A DNA stretch of 64,000 bases, taken from assembly GCF_014174395.1 (NCBI RefSeq), contig NZ_JABEQD010000005.1:124001-188000 (forward strand), read 5' to 3'. Source of the stretch: Gluconacetobacter aggeris (GTDB lineage: Bacteria; Pseudomonadota; Alphaproteobacteria; Acetobacterales; Acetobacteraceae). The notes beneath the pieces are model-generated. The model did not search any database. It was given only the letters and a program-made list of their open reading frames with translations, and was not told the DNA's origin. Below are positions 44,983 through 53,923 of the stretch, one piece after another (position 1 is the stretch's first letter; each line of letters starts with the position of its first letter). A program made the position numbers and the translations under genes.

Positions 44983-45858
44983 GTGATCAAACCCTTGCGA
45001 AAAGCCGTGCTTCCGGTCGCCGGCCTCGGCACCCGTTTCCTCCCGGCGACCAAGGCCATGCCCAAGGAAATGCTGACGGTCGTCGACAAGCCGCTGATCC
45101 AGTATGCCATCGACGAGGCCCGTGCCGCCGGTATCGAGGAATTCTGCCTGATTACCGGCCGGGGCAAGGATTCGCTGATCGATTACTTCGACGTCGCCTT
45201 CGAGCTGGAAACGACGCTGCGCGAACGCAACAAGCAGGAAGCGCTGGACGCGCTGGCGCCCAGCAGCATCGCCGCCGGCGCGCTGATTGCCGTTCGCCAG
45301 CAGGAGCCGCTTGGCCTGGGTCATGCGATCTGGTGCGCGCGCAGCTTTATCGGTGACGACCCGTTCGCGATTCTGCTGCCCGACGATCTGGTCAAGAGCA
45401 GCGTGCCGTGCCTGAAGCAACTGGTGGATGCCTATAACCGGACCGGCGGCAATGTCGTCGCGGTGAGCGAAGTCCCGCGCGAGCATACCAGCCGCTATGG
45501 CATCCTGAAGACGGGCAAGGACGATGGCCGTATCGTCGAGGTGACGGGACTGGTCGAGAAGCCCAAGCCCGAGGAAGCGCCGTCCAACCTCTCGATCATC
45601 GGGCGCTATGTCCTGACGGCCGACGTCATGAAGCATCTGGCCAAGCTGGAGCGCGGTGCGGGCGGCGAAGTGCAGTTGACGGATGCGATGGCCAAGGTGA
45701 TCGGGCATGTTCCCTTCCATGGCCTGCGCTATGAGGGTCAGCGTTTCGACTGCGGCAACAAGCTGGGCTATCTGGAGGCGCAGATCGCCATGTCGATCGA
45801 TCGGCCGGATCTGGGCGATTCGGTGCGTGCGTTCCTGAAGAACTATATCGACGCGTGA
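44983..45858 (+). CDS. galU: UTP--glucose-1-phosphate uridylyltransferase
   Basis: Makes UDP-glucose, the donor for exopolysaccharide, cellulose and LPS sugars. 291 residues from GTG at 44983 (ribosome site GAAGG upstream): nucleotide loop AVLPVAGLGTRFLPATKAMPKEML (about 7-30), VDKPLIQYAIDEA, PLGLGHA and the EKPKPEEAPSNL and GxRFDCGNKLGYL blocks. An ATG at 44932 is in frame but would add atypical residues. The stop TGA shares one base with the start of the phosphohexomutase gene. Confidence 0.95.
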   Translation: MIKPLRKAVLPVAGLGTRFLPATKAMPKEMLTVVDKPLIQYAIDEARAAGIEEFCLITGRGKDSLIDYFDVAFELETTLRERNKQEALDALAPSSIAAGALIAVRQQEPLGLGHAIWCARSFIGDDPFAILLPDDLVKSSVPCLKQLVDAYNRTGGNVVAVSEVPREHTSRYGILKTGKDDGRIVEVTGLVEKPKPEEAPSNLSIIGRYVLTADVMKHLAKLERGAGGEVQLTDAMAKVIGHVPFHGLRYEGQRFDCGNKLGYLEAQIAMSIDRPDLGDSVRAFLKNYIDA

Positions 45859-47264
45859 TGGTGGCGTTCGCGCACGGCTTCGATTCCACGAGCCTGCGCG
45901 AATACGATATCAGGGGAATCGTCGGAAAGACCCTGCATCCGCGTGATGCCTATGCGATCGGACGGACGTTCGGCAGCATGGTGGCACGAGCGGGCGGTCG
46001 GACGATCGCGGTCGGCTATGATGGCCGGCTATCCTCTCCCGAATTGGAGGCCGCCCTGGTCAGCGGGGCTGTCGCCTCGGGTGTTGAAGTGCTGCGCGTC
46101 GGTCTCGGGCCGACGCCGATGCTGTATTTCGCGTCCACCGTCATGGACGCTGACGGCGCGGTCATGGTGACCGGCAGCCATAATCCGCCCGATCATAACG
46201 GGTTCAAGATGATATTGGCGGGCCAGCCTTTCTTCGGTTCGCGCATCAGGGAGCTGGGGGATCTCGCGGCATGTGGTGACGTGGTGCCCGAACGTGCCGG
46301 CAGCGTGCGGGATGTCGATATCCGGCAGGCCTATGCCGCGCGTCTGGCGCGCGACTGGGATGGTGGCGCGCGCCGGCTGAAGATCGTCTGGGACAATGGC
46401 AATGGCGCCGCCGGCGAGGTCCTGGCGGAACTGGTGCGGCAGATCCCCGGTGAGCATACGATCCTGAACGGAGCGATCGACGGCCGCTTTCCGGCCCATC
46501 ATCCGGACCCGACCATTCCGCGGAACCTTGCCCAATTGACCGCCGCCGTGCGCGACACGGGTGCCGATATCGGCATTGCCTTCGATGGCGATGCCGACCG
46601 GATCGGGGTGGTGGACGACAGGGGCGAGATCCTGTGGAGTGACCAGCTTCTGGTGCTTCTGGCGCGCGATGTGCTGCGTGCCCGGCCGGGCAGCACGGTC
46701 ATTGCCGATGTAAAGGCCAGTCAGGTTCTGTTCGACGAGGTGGGCAGGGCGGGTGGACTGCCGCTGATGTGGCGCAGCGGCCATTCGCCCATCAAGGCCA
46801 GGATGGTGGAAACCGGCGCGCCTCTGGCCGGCGAGATGTCGGGCCATATTTTCTTTGCCGACAGATGGTTCGGGTTTGACGACGCGCTGTATGCGGCGGT
46901 TCGCGTGCTGGGAATGGTGGCCCGGATGGAAACGACGCTGTCTGCGGCGCGCGAGACTCTGCCCAGGATGGTCAGCACGCCTGAACTGCGTTTCGACTGT
47001 CCCGATGCGCGCAAATTCCTGGTGATCGAGGATGTGGCGGCGCGGTTGGCTGAAGAAGGCGCCGACATGTCGACGATTGACGGCGTGCGGGTGAACAGCG
47101 CGGATGGATGGTGGCTGCTGCGGGCCTCCAACACCCAGGCCATGCTGGTGGCGCGAGCGGAAAGCGCAACCCAGGAGGGGCTGGAACGACTGAAGGCGGC
47201 CCTGACCGCGCAACTGGAACGCGCAGGCGTGGCGGCGCCCGATTTCGCTGGCGAAGGACACTGA
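45858..47264 (+). CDS. Phosphomannomutase/phosphoglucomutase
   Basis: Alpha-D-phosphohexomutase of 468 residues that moves phosphate between C6 and C1 of glucose or mannose. Phosphoserine Ser107 is in VMVTGSHNPP, the magnesium loop is DGDADR (243-248), the sugar-binding GEMSGHIFF and C-terminal RASNTQAMLVARAES phosphate loop are complete. This is the AlgC-like bifunctional group. Operonic with galU, so glucose-6-phosphate to glucose-1-phosphate to UDP-glucose is encoded as one unit. Confidence 0.92.
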   Translation: MVAFAHGFDSTSLREYDIRGIVGKTLHPRDAYAIGRTFGSMVARAGGRTIAVGYDGRLSSPELEAALVSGAVASGVEVLRVGLGPTPMLYFASTVMDADGAVMVTGSHNPPDHNGFKMILAGQPFFGSRIRELGDLAACGDVVPERAGSVRDVDIRQAYAARLARDWDGGARRLKIVWDNGNGAAGEVLAELVRQIPGEHTILNGAIDGRFPAHHPDPTIPRNLAQLTAAVRDTGADIGIAFDGDADRIGVVDDRGEILWSDQLLVLLARDVLRARPGSTVIADVKASQVLFDEVGRAGGLPLMWRSGHSPIKARMVETGAPLAGEMSGHIFFADRWFGFDDALYAAVRVLGMVARMETTLSAARETLPRMVSTPELRFDCPDARKFLVIEDVAARLAEEGADMSTIDGVRVNSADGWWLLRASNTQAMLVARAESATQEGLERLKAALTAQLERAGVAAPDFAGEGH

Positions 47265-47346
47265 GTGGGACGGGTCTCCGGCCTTTGAATATCTCGGCGC
47301 AGGCTGGTAACCTGTCTGGCAGCCGGTTTCCGGAGGCTTATGTCGC

Positions 47347-47532
47347 GTGACCGATGTGCTGCCTTTTCGTTCGTTCCTGGAGCCGGGGCAGTTCGTCCGC
47401 CATCCGGATCATCCGGAATGGGGAGTGGGCCAGGTGCAGTCGGCCATTGCCCATCGGGTTACGGTCAATTTCGAGGATCAGGGCAAGGTGCTGATCGATG
47501 CGTCGGTCGTCATGCTGACGGTCATTTCCTGA
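47347..47532 (+). CDS. DUF3553 family protein
   Basis: 61 residues: FLEPGQFVRHPDHPEWGVGQVQSAIAHRVTVNFEDQGK (only part quoted by the family model) is the DUF3553 signature, a small SH3-like/CarD-type beta barrel. Similar short modules occur at the C-terminus of UvrD-type helicases and in RNA-polymerase-interacting proteins; as a free protein the role is unknown. GTG start at 47347 after CCGGAGG. It ends nine bases before moaA. Confidence 0.83.
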   Translation: MTDVLPFRSFLEPGQFVRHPDHPEWGVGQVQSAIAHRVTVNFEDQGKVLIDASVVMLTVIS

Positions 47533-47541
47533 AGGGTAGGC

Positions 47542-48558
47542 ATGGGTACGCCGTTCCTCGATTCTCTCGGCCGGACCGTTACTTACCTGCGGGTTTCCGT
47601 CACCGACCGGTGCGACATGCGCTGCGTGTACTGCATGGCGGAAACCATGTCGTTTCTGCCCAAGGCCGAAATCCTGACCTATGCGGAACTGGAGCGGCTC
47701 TGCGCCGCTTTCATCCGCAGTGGCGTGACACGGCTGCGCGTCACCGGGGGCGAGCCGCTGGTGCGGCGGGATATCGGCAGTTTTTTCCAGACGATGGGGC
47801 AATGGCTGAACCGGACGGGCGGGGACGGCCATCTGGACGAACTGACCGTAACGACCAACGGGTCGCGGCTGGCGGAGCATGCCGACATGCTGGCCCGGTC
47901 GGGGGTACGGCGTGTCAATATCAGCCTGGATTCGCTTGATTCTGAAAAATTTCATCGCATCACCCGGCGCGGCAATCTCGATCAGACGCTGGCGGGTGTC
48001 CGCGCGGCGCGTGCGGCCGGGCTGGCGATCCGCATCAATACGGTGGCGATGGCCGGGGTGAATGACGACGAGTTCGATACGCTGCTGGCATGGTGCGGCG
48101 AAATCGGCGCCGATCTGTGCCTGATCGAGACCATGCCGATGGGCGAGACGGGCGAAGACCGGTCCGATCGGTATCTGCCATTGTCGAGCGTGCGCGCCGA
48201 CCTTTCGCGGCGCTGGACGCTGGAGCCGCTGGCTGAGCGTACAGGAGGGCCGGCGCGCTACCTGCGGGTGCAGGAGACCGGGCGCAGGTTGGGGCTGATC
48301 ACCCCGATGACCCATAATTTCTGTGAAAGCTGTAACCGCGTGCGGCTGTCCTGCACCGGGCAACTTTATCCGTGCCTGGGGAACGAAGGGGCAACGGACC
48401 TGCGGCAGCCCCTGCGGGACGGGGCCAGTGATGCCGACCTGCTGCGCCTGGTGCAGTCGGCCATCCTGCGCAAGCCGAAGGGGCATGATTTCGTCATCGG
48501 ACGGCGGGTGGACGACCCTGCCGCCATACGCCGGCATATGAGTGTGACCGGCGGTTAA
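47542..48558 (+). CDS. moaA: GTP 3',8-cyclase (molybdenum cofactor biosynthesis protein A)
   Basis: Radical SAM enzyme that converts GTP to the precursor of cyclic pyranopterin monophosphate. 338 residues: N-terminal cluster Cys24, Cys28, Cys31 ([10 protein letters not shown]), [10 protein letters not shown]-terminal cluster in [14 protein letters not shown] ... YPCLG, and the essential C-terminal Gly-Gly. Molybdopterin enzymes such as periplasmic aldehyde dehydrogenases are important in acetic acid bacteria, which fits. Confidence 0.95.
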   Translation: MGTPFLDSLGRTVTYLRVSVTDRCDMRCVYCMAETMSFLPKAEILTYAELERLCAAFIRSGVTRLRVTGGEPLVRRDIGSFFQTMGQWLNRTGGDGHLDELTVTTNGSRLAEHADMLARSGVRRVNISLDSLDSEKFHRITRRGNLDQTLAGVRAARAAGLAIRINTVAMAGVNDDEFDTLLAWCGEIGADLCLIETMPMGETGEDRSDRYLPLSSVRADLSRRWTLEPLAERTGGPARYLRVQETGRRLGLITPMTHNFCESCNRVRLSCTGQLYPCLGNEGATDLRQPLRDGASDADLLRLVQSAILRKPKGHDFVIGRRVDDPAAIRRHMSVTGG

Positions 48559-48560
48559 TC

Positions 48561-48600
48561 CGATTGGGGACATGCCTCCAATCGATCAGAATTATTTTTT
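48561..48600 (+). terminator. Intrinsic terminator of moaA
   Basis: CGATTGGGG (48561-48569) and CCTCCAATCG (48575-48584) pair with one bulged T; an AT-rich tail ending in a run of six T (48595-48600) follows. Confidence 0.7.
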
Positions 48601-48612
48601 ATATTCAGTAGA

Positions 48613-49476
48613 TTATTCCATTTTCTTTATCGCATCCTCAAGCGATATCGAAAAGGCGCCGGGCTGCAGGGGCTGGGGTTGGCTGTCTGCCGGGGCCCAG
48701 CCGGTCATGATCGCCACGCGTAGCGGGACGGACAGATGCGCATCGTCGGCCTCCGGCGTCAGGCTGGCGAGGGCGGCGGGAAACAGTTCGGGGCGCGGAC
48801 TCTGCCGGCTGCGCAATCTCAGGGCATTGGTCTCGCCGGCCGCGCGCAAATCGCATAGCAGGGCCATGGATGAGCGATAGGCCAGGGTCAGCGTCTCCAC
48901 ATCCGCGACCGGCAGGGCGAAGCCCGCGCGCTGCAGCAGGGATGCGCAGTCCCTGAGGTCCGGGAAGGGCGATACTCTTGGTGCGGCGCCCCCGGTCAGC
49001 GCGCATTCGGCCTCGGTCAGGGCTCGGCGCAGTTCTCCCAGGGTCGGCAGGACGGGGATGCTGGCCAGGAACAGCCCGTCGGGCTTCAGCGCGTGGCGGA
49101 TCTGCGCCAGCGCGCCGGGCAGGTCGTTGACCCAATGCAGGGACAGGTTGGCGACGACCAGGTCGAAGGTACCGGGGCCGAAGGGCAGCCATTCCTCGTC
49201 CGCGCACAGGACCGTTCCGCCGTTCACCTGTGCCATCTTCGGGGAGAGGTCGCACGACACGACGCTGTCGATCCCGCGTGCGCGCAACTGGGCCCCCACC
49301 ACGCCACGGCCACCGATATCCAGCGCCGCGCTGAAGCGGTAGGTCGTGTCGTCCAGCCGGTCCAGGAGCCTGTCCGCGACTTCCTGCAGGACGGGGGCCA
49401 CCCTGTGCACCAGCGGGGCGGCGCGATCGCGGTGACGGCGCACGGCGGCACGGTCGAAAATCACGGGATCGTTCAT
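48613..49476 (-). CDS. SAM-dependent methyltransferase (BioC/NDUFAF5-like)
   Basis: 287 residues. Class I methyltransferase fold with the SAM site ALDIGGRGVVGAQL (the usual GxGxG is GGRGVVG), acidic end VVSCDLSPKM, and FDLVVANLSLHWVNDLPGAL, which is typical of BioC- and NDUFAF5-type enzymes. In alphaproteobacteria this gene sits next to comF and grxC and groups with NDUFAF5, a complex I assembly hydroxylase; methyltransferase activity is unproven. ATG at 49476 is chosen; 49485 also possible. Divergent from comF. Confidence 0.82.
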   Translation of the reverse strand: MNDPVIFDRAAVRRHRDRAAPLVHRVAPVLQEVADRLLDRLDDTTYRFSAALDIGGRGVVGAQLRARGIDSVVSCDLSPKMAQVNGGTVLCADEEWLPFGPGTFDLVVANLSLHWVNDLPGALAQIRHALKPDGLFLASIPVLPTLGELRRALTEAECALTGGAAPRVSPFPDLRDCASLLQRAGFALPVADVETLTLAYRSSMALLCDLRAAGETNALRLRSRQSPRPELFPAALASLTPEADDAHLSVPLRVAIMTGWAPADSQPQPLQPGAFSISLEDAIKKME

Positions 49477-49526
49477 GGGGTGCATGTGCCCTTCCGGATC
49501 GGCGATGCCAATGGCACCTTTGCGTG

Positions 49527-50357
49527 ATGGTTGGCACGACAGGCGATGCGGGGGAAACCCGATCAGGACGGGGCGGGGCAGGCGGCCTGCCGCGACGCAT
49601 GGCCGGGCGTGTGCTCGATATGCTTCTGCCACCCGACTGCCCAGCCTGTCACCAGCCGGTCGACCGCGCCGGCCTGTTGTGCCCGGACTGTTTCCGCTCG
49701 ATGCGCTTCATTGCCGACCCGTGCTGCGCGCGGTGTGGCCAGCCCTTCGCGGCATCGGCCCCCGGTGGCGCGGGCCGCGTCTGTGCCCCGTGCCTGGATG
49801 CGCCGCCGCCGTGGCGATCGGGCCGGGCGGCACTGAGCTATGACGAGTGGTCGCGCCCCCTGATCCTGCGCCTGAAATACGCCGATCGCACCGATCTGGC
49901 CCCCCTGCTGGCGCGGCATATGGTGCGTGCCGGTCGCGACCTGCTGGGTGAGGCCGATCTGCTGGTGCCGGTGCCGCTGCACAGGGGCCGCCTGTTCCGC
50001 CGCCGCTACAACCAGGCCGGGCTGCTGGCGGGGGCGATCGGCCGGATCGCGCACCTGCCGGTGCTGCCGGATGCGCTGGTTCGCGTGCGGAAGACGCCGG
50101 CGCTGGCGCGGCTGGGAGCGGGCGCGCGCCAGGAGGTATTGCGGGGGGCGATCGCCGTGCGGCCGTCGCGCCGGGAGCGTCTTGTCGGCCGGCGGATCGT
50201 CCTGATCGATGACGTGATGACGACGGGGGCGACATTGGGCGCCTGTGCGCGGGCTGTGCTGGCGGCCGGCGCGGCATCGGCGGACGTGCTGGTCGCCGCC
50301 CGCGCTCCGGACCCGGCGCGGGCCGACGCGAACGGTTGGAGGGCATCTGTCGGGTAA
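49527..50357 (+). CDS. comF: ComF family phosphoribosyltransferase-like protein
   Basis: 276 residues. N-terminal zinc-ribbon-like cysteines (CPAC ... CPDCF ... CCARCGQPF ... CAPC at about residues 39-90) precede a PRPP-binding domain with IVLIDDVMTTGATLGAC. ComF proteins take part in DNA uptake or related DNA handling; in non-competent bacteria the role is open. Start is uncertain: ATG 49527 or 49599 (MAGRVLDMLLPP), the latter closer to usual lengths. Followed by glutaredoxin. Confidence 0.87.
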   Translation: MVGTTGDAGETRSGRGGAGGLPRRMAGRVLDMLLPPDCPACHQPVDRAGLLCPDCFRSMRFIADPCCARCGQPFAASAPGGAGRVCAPCLDAPPPWRSGRAALSYDEWSRPLILRLKYADRTDLAPLLARHMVRAGRDLLGEADLLVPVPLHRGRLFRRRYNQAGLLAGAIGRIAHLPVLPDALVRVRKTPALARLGAGARQEVLRGAIAVRPSRRERLVGRRIVLIDDVMTTGATLGACARAVLAAGAASADVLVAARAPDPARADANGWRASVG

Positions 50358-50426
50358 CGGTATAGTGCCGGGGCACAAATGCGCTATGTCTTCAAAATCG
50401 GTTACTTTCCTTGTTCGAGGATCGGA

Positions 50427-50687
50427 ATGCCCAGCATCGAAGTCTATACCCAGCCAGGCTGCCCCTATTGCGTTCGTGCCGTGCGCCTGCTGCAGCAGAA
50501 GGGCGCGCATTTCACCGAAATCCGGGCCCTGCACGGCACGGCCGAGCGGCAGGAGGCCAGGGAGCGGTCTGGCGGCCGGACAACCGTGCCGCAGATCTTC
50601 ATCAACGGGCAGCATATCGGCGGCTGCGACGACCTGATGGCGCTGGAACAGCGGGGCGAACTCGATCCGCTGCTGCGGGCGGCCTGA
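50427..50687 (+). CDS. grxC: Glutaredoxin 3
   Basis: Dithiol glutaredoxin of 86 residues that reduces disulfides with glutathione. Active site CPYC (Cys12, Cys15) and the GSH-binding TVPQIFINGQHIGGCDDL are complete. ATG at 50427 is chosen because IEVYTQPGCPYC normally starts within three residues of the N-terminus; 50379 would add 16. Electron supply would come from glutathione reductase at 7.9 kb. Confidence 0.94.
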   Translation: MPSIEVYTQPGCPYCVRAVRLLQQKGAHFTEIRALHGTAERQEARERSGGRTTVPQIFINGQHIGGCDDLMALEQRGELDPLLRAA

Positions 50688-50706
50688 CGGGGCATCGGGG
50701 GGTAGC

Positions 50707-51147
50707 GTGATCTGCTATCAGCTGCGGTGCGGCGCGGGGCATGAATTCGAAGGCTGGTTTCCCGGCAGTGCCGCGTTCGACGATCAGGCGTGCCGGAACC
50801 TTCTGTCCTGTCCGCAATGCGGCACGTCCGATGTCGCGCGTGCCCTGATGGCACCGGCCGTGCGGACCGCGCCGGCCCGCGTGCCGGAGGGGGAGCGGCC
50901 GCGCCCCGAGGCAGGGGCGGCCGTTCCCGCCGCGATGATGGCCGCGATGCAGCGCCTGAGACAGTATGTCGAGGAACGATGCGAGAATGTCGGCGCTAAA
51001 TTCGCCGATGAAGCGTTGAAGATCCATCGCGGGGATGCCGAACAGCGCGGCATCTACGGGCAGGCATCGGAAGAAGAGTGCGATCGCCTGGCCGATGAGG
51101 GAGTCGAGATCATGGCCATACCATGGGTTCCGCGTGCCGACGGCTGA
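50707..51147 (+). CDS. DUF1178 family protein
   Basis: 146 residues, function unknown. Typical signature: MICYQLRCGAGHEFEGWFPGSAAFDDQ, followed by a single CPQCG zinc knuckle and a C-terminal EIMAIPWVPRAD. Position after grxC and 19 bases from it is conserved in alphaproteobacteria, which suggests a redox- or ribosome-linked housekeeping role but proves none. Confidence 0.88.
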   Translation: MICYQLRCGAGHEFEGWFPGSAAFDDQACRNLLSCPQCGTSDVARALMAPAVRTAPARVPEGERPRPEAGAAVPAAMMAAMQRLRQYVEERCENVGAKFADEALKIHRGDAEQRGIYGQASEEECDRLADEGVEIMAIPWVPRADG

Positions 51148-51190
51148 TCGCACGCAGGGACGGGGACCGGAGCCGGGGGCCGGAAGCAAG

Positions 51191-51724
51191 ATGGAACGCA
51201 TGCACGACAGAACAAGCCGATGGGCTGGCATGATCCCATTCCCGCAAGGGCGGCGTCATGGATTGCGGCTGTTGGCAGCCCTGGGAGGGCTGGCCCTTCT
51301 GGCGTCGAATCCGTGGCCGGCGGGCGCGGCGGAGGTTACCGCGGCGCGGGACGCATCGCCCGTGCTCGGGCAATGGGAAACGCGGGAGCATGACGGCGTC
51401 TTCGAGATCAAGCCCTGTGGTGGCGAACTGTGCGGCCGGCTGGTTGGCATGCGCTATACGGGCGAGATTCCGAAGGCCAAGGACGGGACATCGGAATGCG
51501 GCCTGCTGATGCTGACCGGATTCGTTCCTGATTCGGACGATGCCGGGCGCTGGAACGGACATATCCTCGATCCCGATAGCGGGAAGGTCTACCAGGCGCA
51601 GATCTGGTCGCCCCGCGATGGTGTGCTGAAACTCAGGGGCTATGTGGGCATTCCTCTGTTTGGCGAAACCCACACCTGGGCACGCTATGGCGGCACGATC
51701 GGAGCGCGCTGCCAGATGCCGTGA
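51191..51724 (+). CDS. DUF2147 family exported protein
   Basis: 177 residues with a signal peptide (Arg-rich n-region, LRLLAALGGLALLASNPW, cleavage near AGAAEV) and a DUF2147 beta-barrel domain: VLGQWETREHDGVFEIKPCGGELCGRLVGM and GYVGIPLFGETHTWAR. Function unknown, periplasmic by inference. ATG 51230 is an alternative start that gives a more standard signal. Two Cys flanking GGEL could form a disulfide. Confidence 0.83.
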   Translation: MERMHDRTSRWAGMIPFPQGRRHGLRLLAALGGLALLASNPWPAGAAEVTAARDASPVLGQWETREHDGVFEIKPCGGELCGRLVGMRYTGEIPKAKDGTSECGLLMLTGFVPDSDDAGRWNGHILDPDSGKVYQAQIWSPRDGVLKLRGYVGIPLFGETHTWARYGGTIGARCQMP

Positions 51725-51757
51725 GCCGCCTCTTTCTCAACGGAATTCGTGAGCGAC

Positions 51758-52987
51758 ATGAACCCATTCATTTCACGACGCGCCCTGCTGGCCGGGCTGG
51801 CCGCGTCGGGCATTCCCCTTGCCGCATCGTGGCCTGCCCGGGCCGCGATCCCGGCCAGGGCGCGGACATTGTGCTATATTGGCGGCTACAACAAACATGC
51901 GCCGCCCGGAGGGGCGGGGAATGGGCAGGGTATCGCGCTCTTCGAGATGAACCCGACGACCGGCGCGCTGGCGCCGGTTTCGACCTTCACGGATATTGCC
52001 AGCCCGTCCTTCATTACCCTGTCCGCCGACCATCGCTTCCTGTACGCGCTGAGCGAGATCGACGATTTCAACGGCAAGCATGACGGCAGCGTCACCGCGT
52101 TTGCGGTCGACCGGCTGTCGGGCGAGCTGACTCGGCTGAATGTCGTGTCGTCGGGCGGGGCGGTGCCGTGCCATCTCAGCGTCCATCATTCCGGGCAGTA
52201 CGTCCTGGTGGCCAATTATGTCGGTGGCAGCGTGGGCGTCCTGCCCATCCGTCCGGATGGCAGCTTGGGCGAACCGACGGACATCGTACGGAATTCCGGC
52301 CCGCGCATGCCGGAACGGGCACAGGACAATCCACCGGGTAATTTCGCGGTCAGCGACCATTCCGGGCCGCATGTGCATATGGTGGCCAGTGACCAGTCGG
52401 GGAATTTCGTCCTGGCCTGCGACGCCGGGCTGGACCGGGTCTATGTCTGGACGCTGGATCTGGCGACGGGCAAGCTCAAACCCGCCGCGAAGCCCTTCCT
52501 CTCGCTGATGCCCGGATCGGCCCCGCGCCATTTCTCCTTCAGCCACGATGGGCGGACGCTGTACATCCTGTGCGAACAGGATTCCAAGATTGTCGTCGCC
52601 GCGTTCGATCCCGCGACCGGCACGATCACCCCGCAGCAGCGGGTCAGCACCGTCACCTCCTATTTCCAGGGCAGCACGCTGGCGGCGGGAATCCTGCTGT
52701 CACCCAACGGCCGGTATATCTATGCATCGAACAGGCTGGGGGATTCCCTGGCCGTCTTCCGTGCCGGCCCCGATGGATTGCTGACCCTGGTCGACGAAGT
52801 CTGGATGCATGCCGATTACGGGCGGGCCATGATGTTCGACCCGTCCGGCACGTTTCTGTTCTGCGCCAACCAGCGCAGCGATTCCGTCACGTCGTTCCGT
52901 GTCGACCCCGAAACCGGCGCGCTGGATTTCACCTGGCACTTCACCGCCGTCGGCAGCCCCACCACCTTCGCGTTCTTCCAGCTTTAA
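51758..52987 (+). CDS. Exported lactonase-family beta-propeller protein (6-phosphogluconolactonase-like)
   Basis: 409 residues, seven-bladed beta-propeller of the YbhE/Pgl lactonase family: CYIGGYNKH at the first blade, ALSEIDDFNGKHDGSV, GAVPCHLSVHHSGQYVLVANYVGGSVGVLP, SDHSGPHVHMVASDQSG and ILLSPNGRYIYASNRLGDSLAVF. It carries a twin-arginine signal (SRRALLAGLAASG), so it works outside the cytoplasm. Acetic acid bacteria oxidise sugars to lactones in the periplasm, and hydrolysis of such lactones is a plausible job; 6-phosphogluconolactone is unlikely there. ATG 51749 is a second possible start. Confidence 0.83.
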   Translation: MNPFISRRALLAGLAASGIPLAASWPARAAIPARARTLCYIGGYNKHAPPGGAGNGQGIALFEMNPTTGALAPVSTFTDIASPSFITLSADHRFLYALSEIDDFNGKHDGSVTAFAVDRLSGELTRLNVVSSGGAVPCHLSVHHSGQYVLVANYVGGSVGVLPIRPDGSLGEPTDIVRNSGPRMPERAQDNPPGNFAVSDHSGPHVHMVASDQSGNFVLACDAGLDRVYVWTLDLATGKLKPAAKPFLSLMPGSAPRHFSFSHDGRTLYILCEQDSKIVVAAFDPATGTITPQQRVSTVTSYFQGSTLAAGILLSPNGRYIYASNRLGDSLAVFRAGPDGLLTLVDEVWMHADYGRAMMFDPSGTFLFCANQRSDSVTSFRVDPETGALDFTWHFTAVGSPTTFAFFQL

Positions 52988-53001
52988 CCGGACGCGCCGG
53001 A

Positions 53002-53020
53002 GCCGGGATATTATCCCGGC
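53002..53020. terminator. Bidirectional terminator between the lactonase gene and ubiG
   Basis: GCCGGGATA (53002-53010) and TATCCCGGC (53012-53020) are perfect arms around one base, covering the ubiG stop codon. Confidence 0.6.
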
Positions 53021-53766
53021 ACGGCCAGGCTGGCGATATAGTTGACGCCGAGGTCGCGGCTTTCGCGCCAGCCGGTCAGGCCGGGTGTCATGCCAGCGAT
53101 GTCCGATACCCGCAAGCCTGCCTGGCCGGCGAAGGTGCCGAGTTCGGCCGGCGTGATGAATTTCCGCCATTCATGGGTGCCGACGGGTAACAGGCGCAGG
53201 ATGTATTCCGCGCCGATCTTTGCCGTCGCCAGCGAGCGCAGCGTGCGGTTCAGGGTCGAGACGATGATGATGCCGCCCGGTTCCACCATGTCGGCCAGCA
53301 GGCGCAGGAAGGCAGCGGGATCGGCGACATGCTCGATCACTTCCAGCGCCGAGACCGCGTCGAAGCGCGCCCCTTCGGCCCGCAGATCCTCGGCACTGCC
53401 GGCGCGATAGGCGAGGCGGCCCGCGCCGGACGGCAGCGGGTGGGCCTGCGCATGGGCGCGCGCGGCCTCGATCGCGGCCTCGGATGCGTCCAGGCCCAGC
53501 ACGTCATAGCCCATACGGGCCAGCCCCTCGCTGGCCAGGCCGGCGCCGCAGCCGATATCCAGCAGGCGGGTCACGGGCGCGGATTCCCCGGCGCGCGGTG
53601 CCGGCAGGTGGCGCCTCGCCCAGTCCAGGCGCAGGCCGTTCATGGCATGCAGGGGCCGCATCGGGCCGGACGGGTCCCACCAGCGATCGGCCAGGGCGCT
53701 GAAGCGGGCGATTTCGTCCGGAACGACGGACGGGCCGCCCGAATGGACCGAATCGTTGACCTGCAT
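53011..53766 (-). CDS. ubiG: Ubiquinone biosynthesis O-methyltransferase
   Basis: SAM-dependent enzyme for both O-methylations of the ubiquinone ring. 251 residues: FSALADRWWDPSGPMRPLHAMNGLRLDW at the N-terminus is specific for UbiG, the SAM site is LLDIGCGAGLASEGLA, and VSALEVIEHVADP plus STLNRT follow. Single gene, divergent from lysC with 157 noncoding bases between. Confidence 0.95.
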   Translation of the reverse strand: MQVNDSVHSGGPSVVPDEIARFSALADRWWDPSGPMRPLHAMNGLRLDWARRHLPAPRAGESAPVTRLLDIGCGAGLASEGLARMGYDVLGLDASEAAIEAARAHAQAHPLPSGAGRLAYRAGSAEDLRAEGARFDAVSALEVIEHVADPAAFLRLLADMVEPGGIIIVSTLNRTLRSLATAKIGAEYILRLLPVGTHEWRKFITPAELGTFAGQAGLRVSDIAGMTPGLTGWRESRDLGVNYIASLAVPG

Positions 53767-53923
53767 GGCGTCAGCACCTCCACATCTGGCTTCTCCCGCT
53801 GGACGGCGCAGCGGGGGAAGGGTATGTGACGCGCCTTGCAGATAACCGCAATGCCCCGTCCGCTGCCCCAGCGGCCCCAGACGGGCTGGAACGGCCCCCG
53901 CGCCGAACTGGAGAGCCCTTTCG

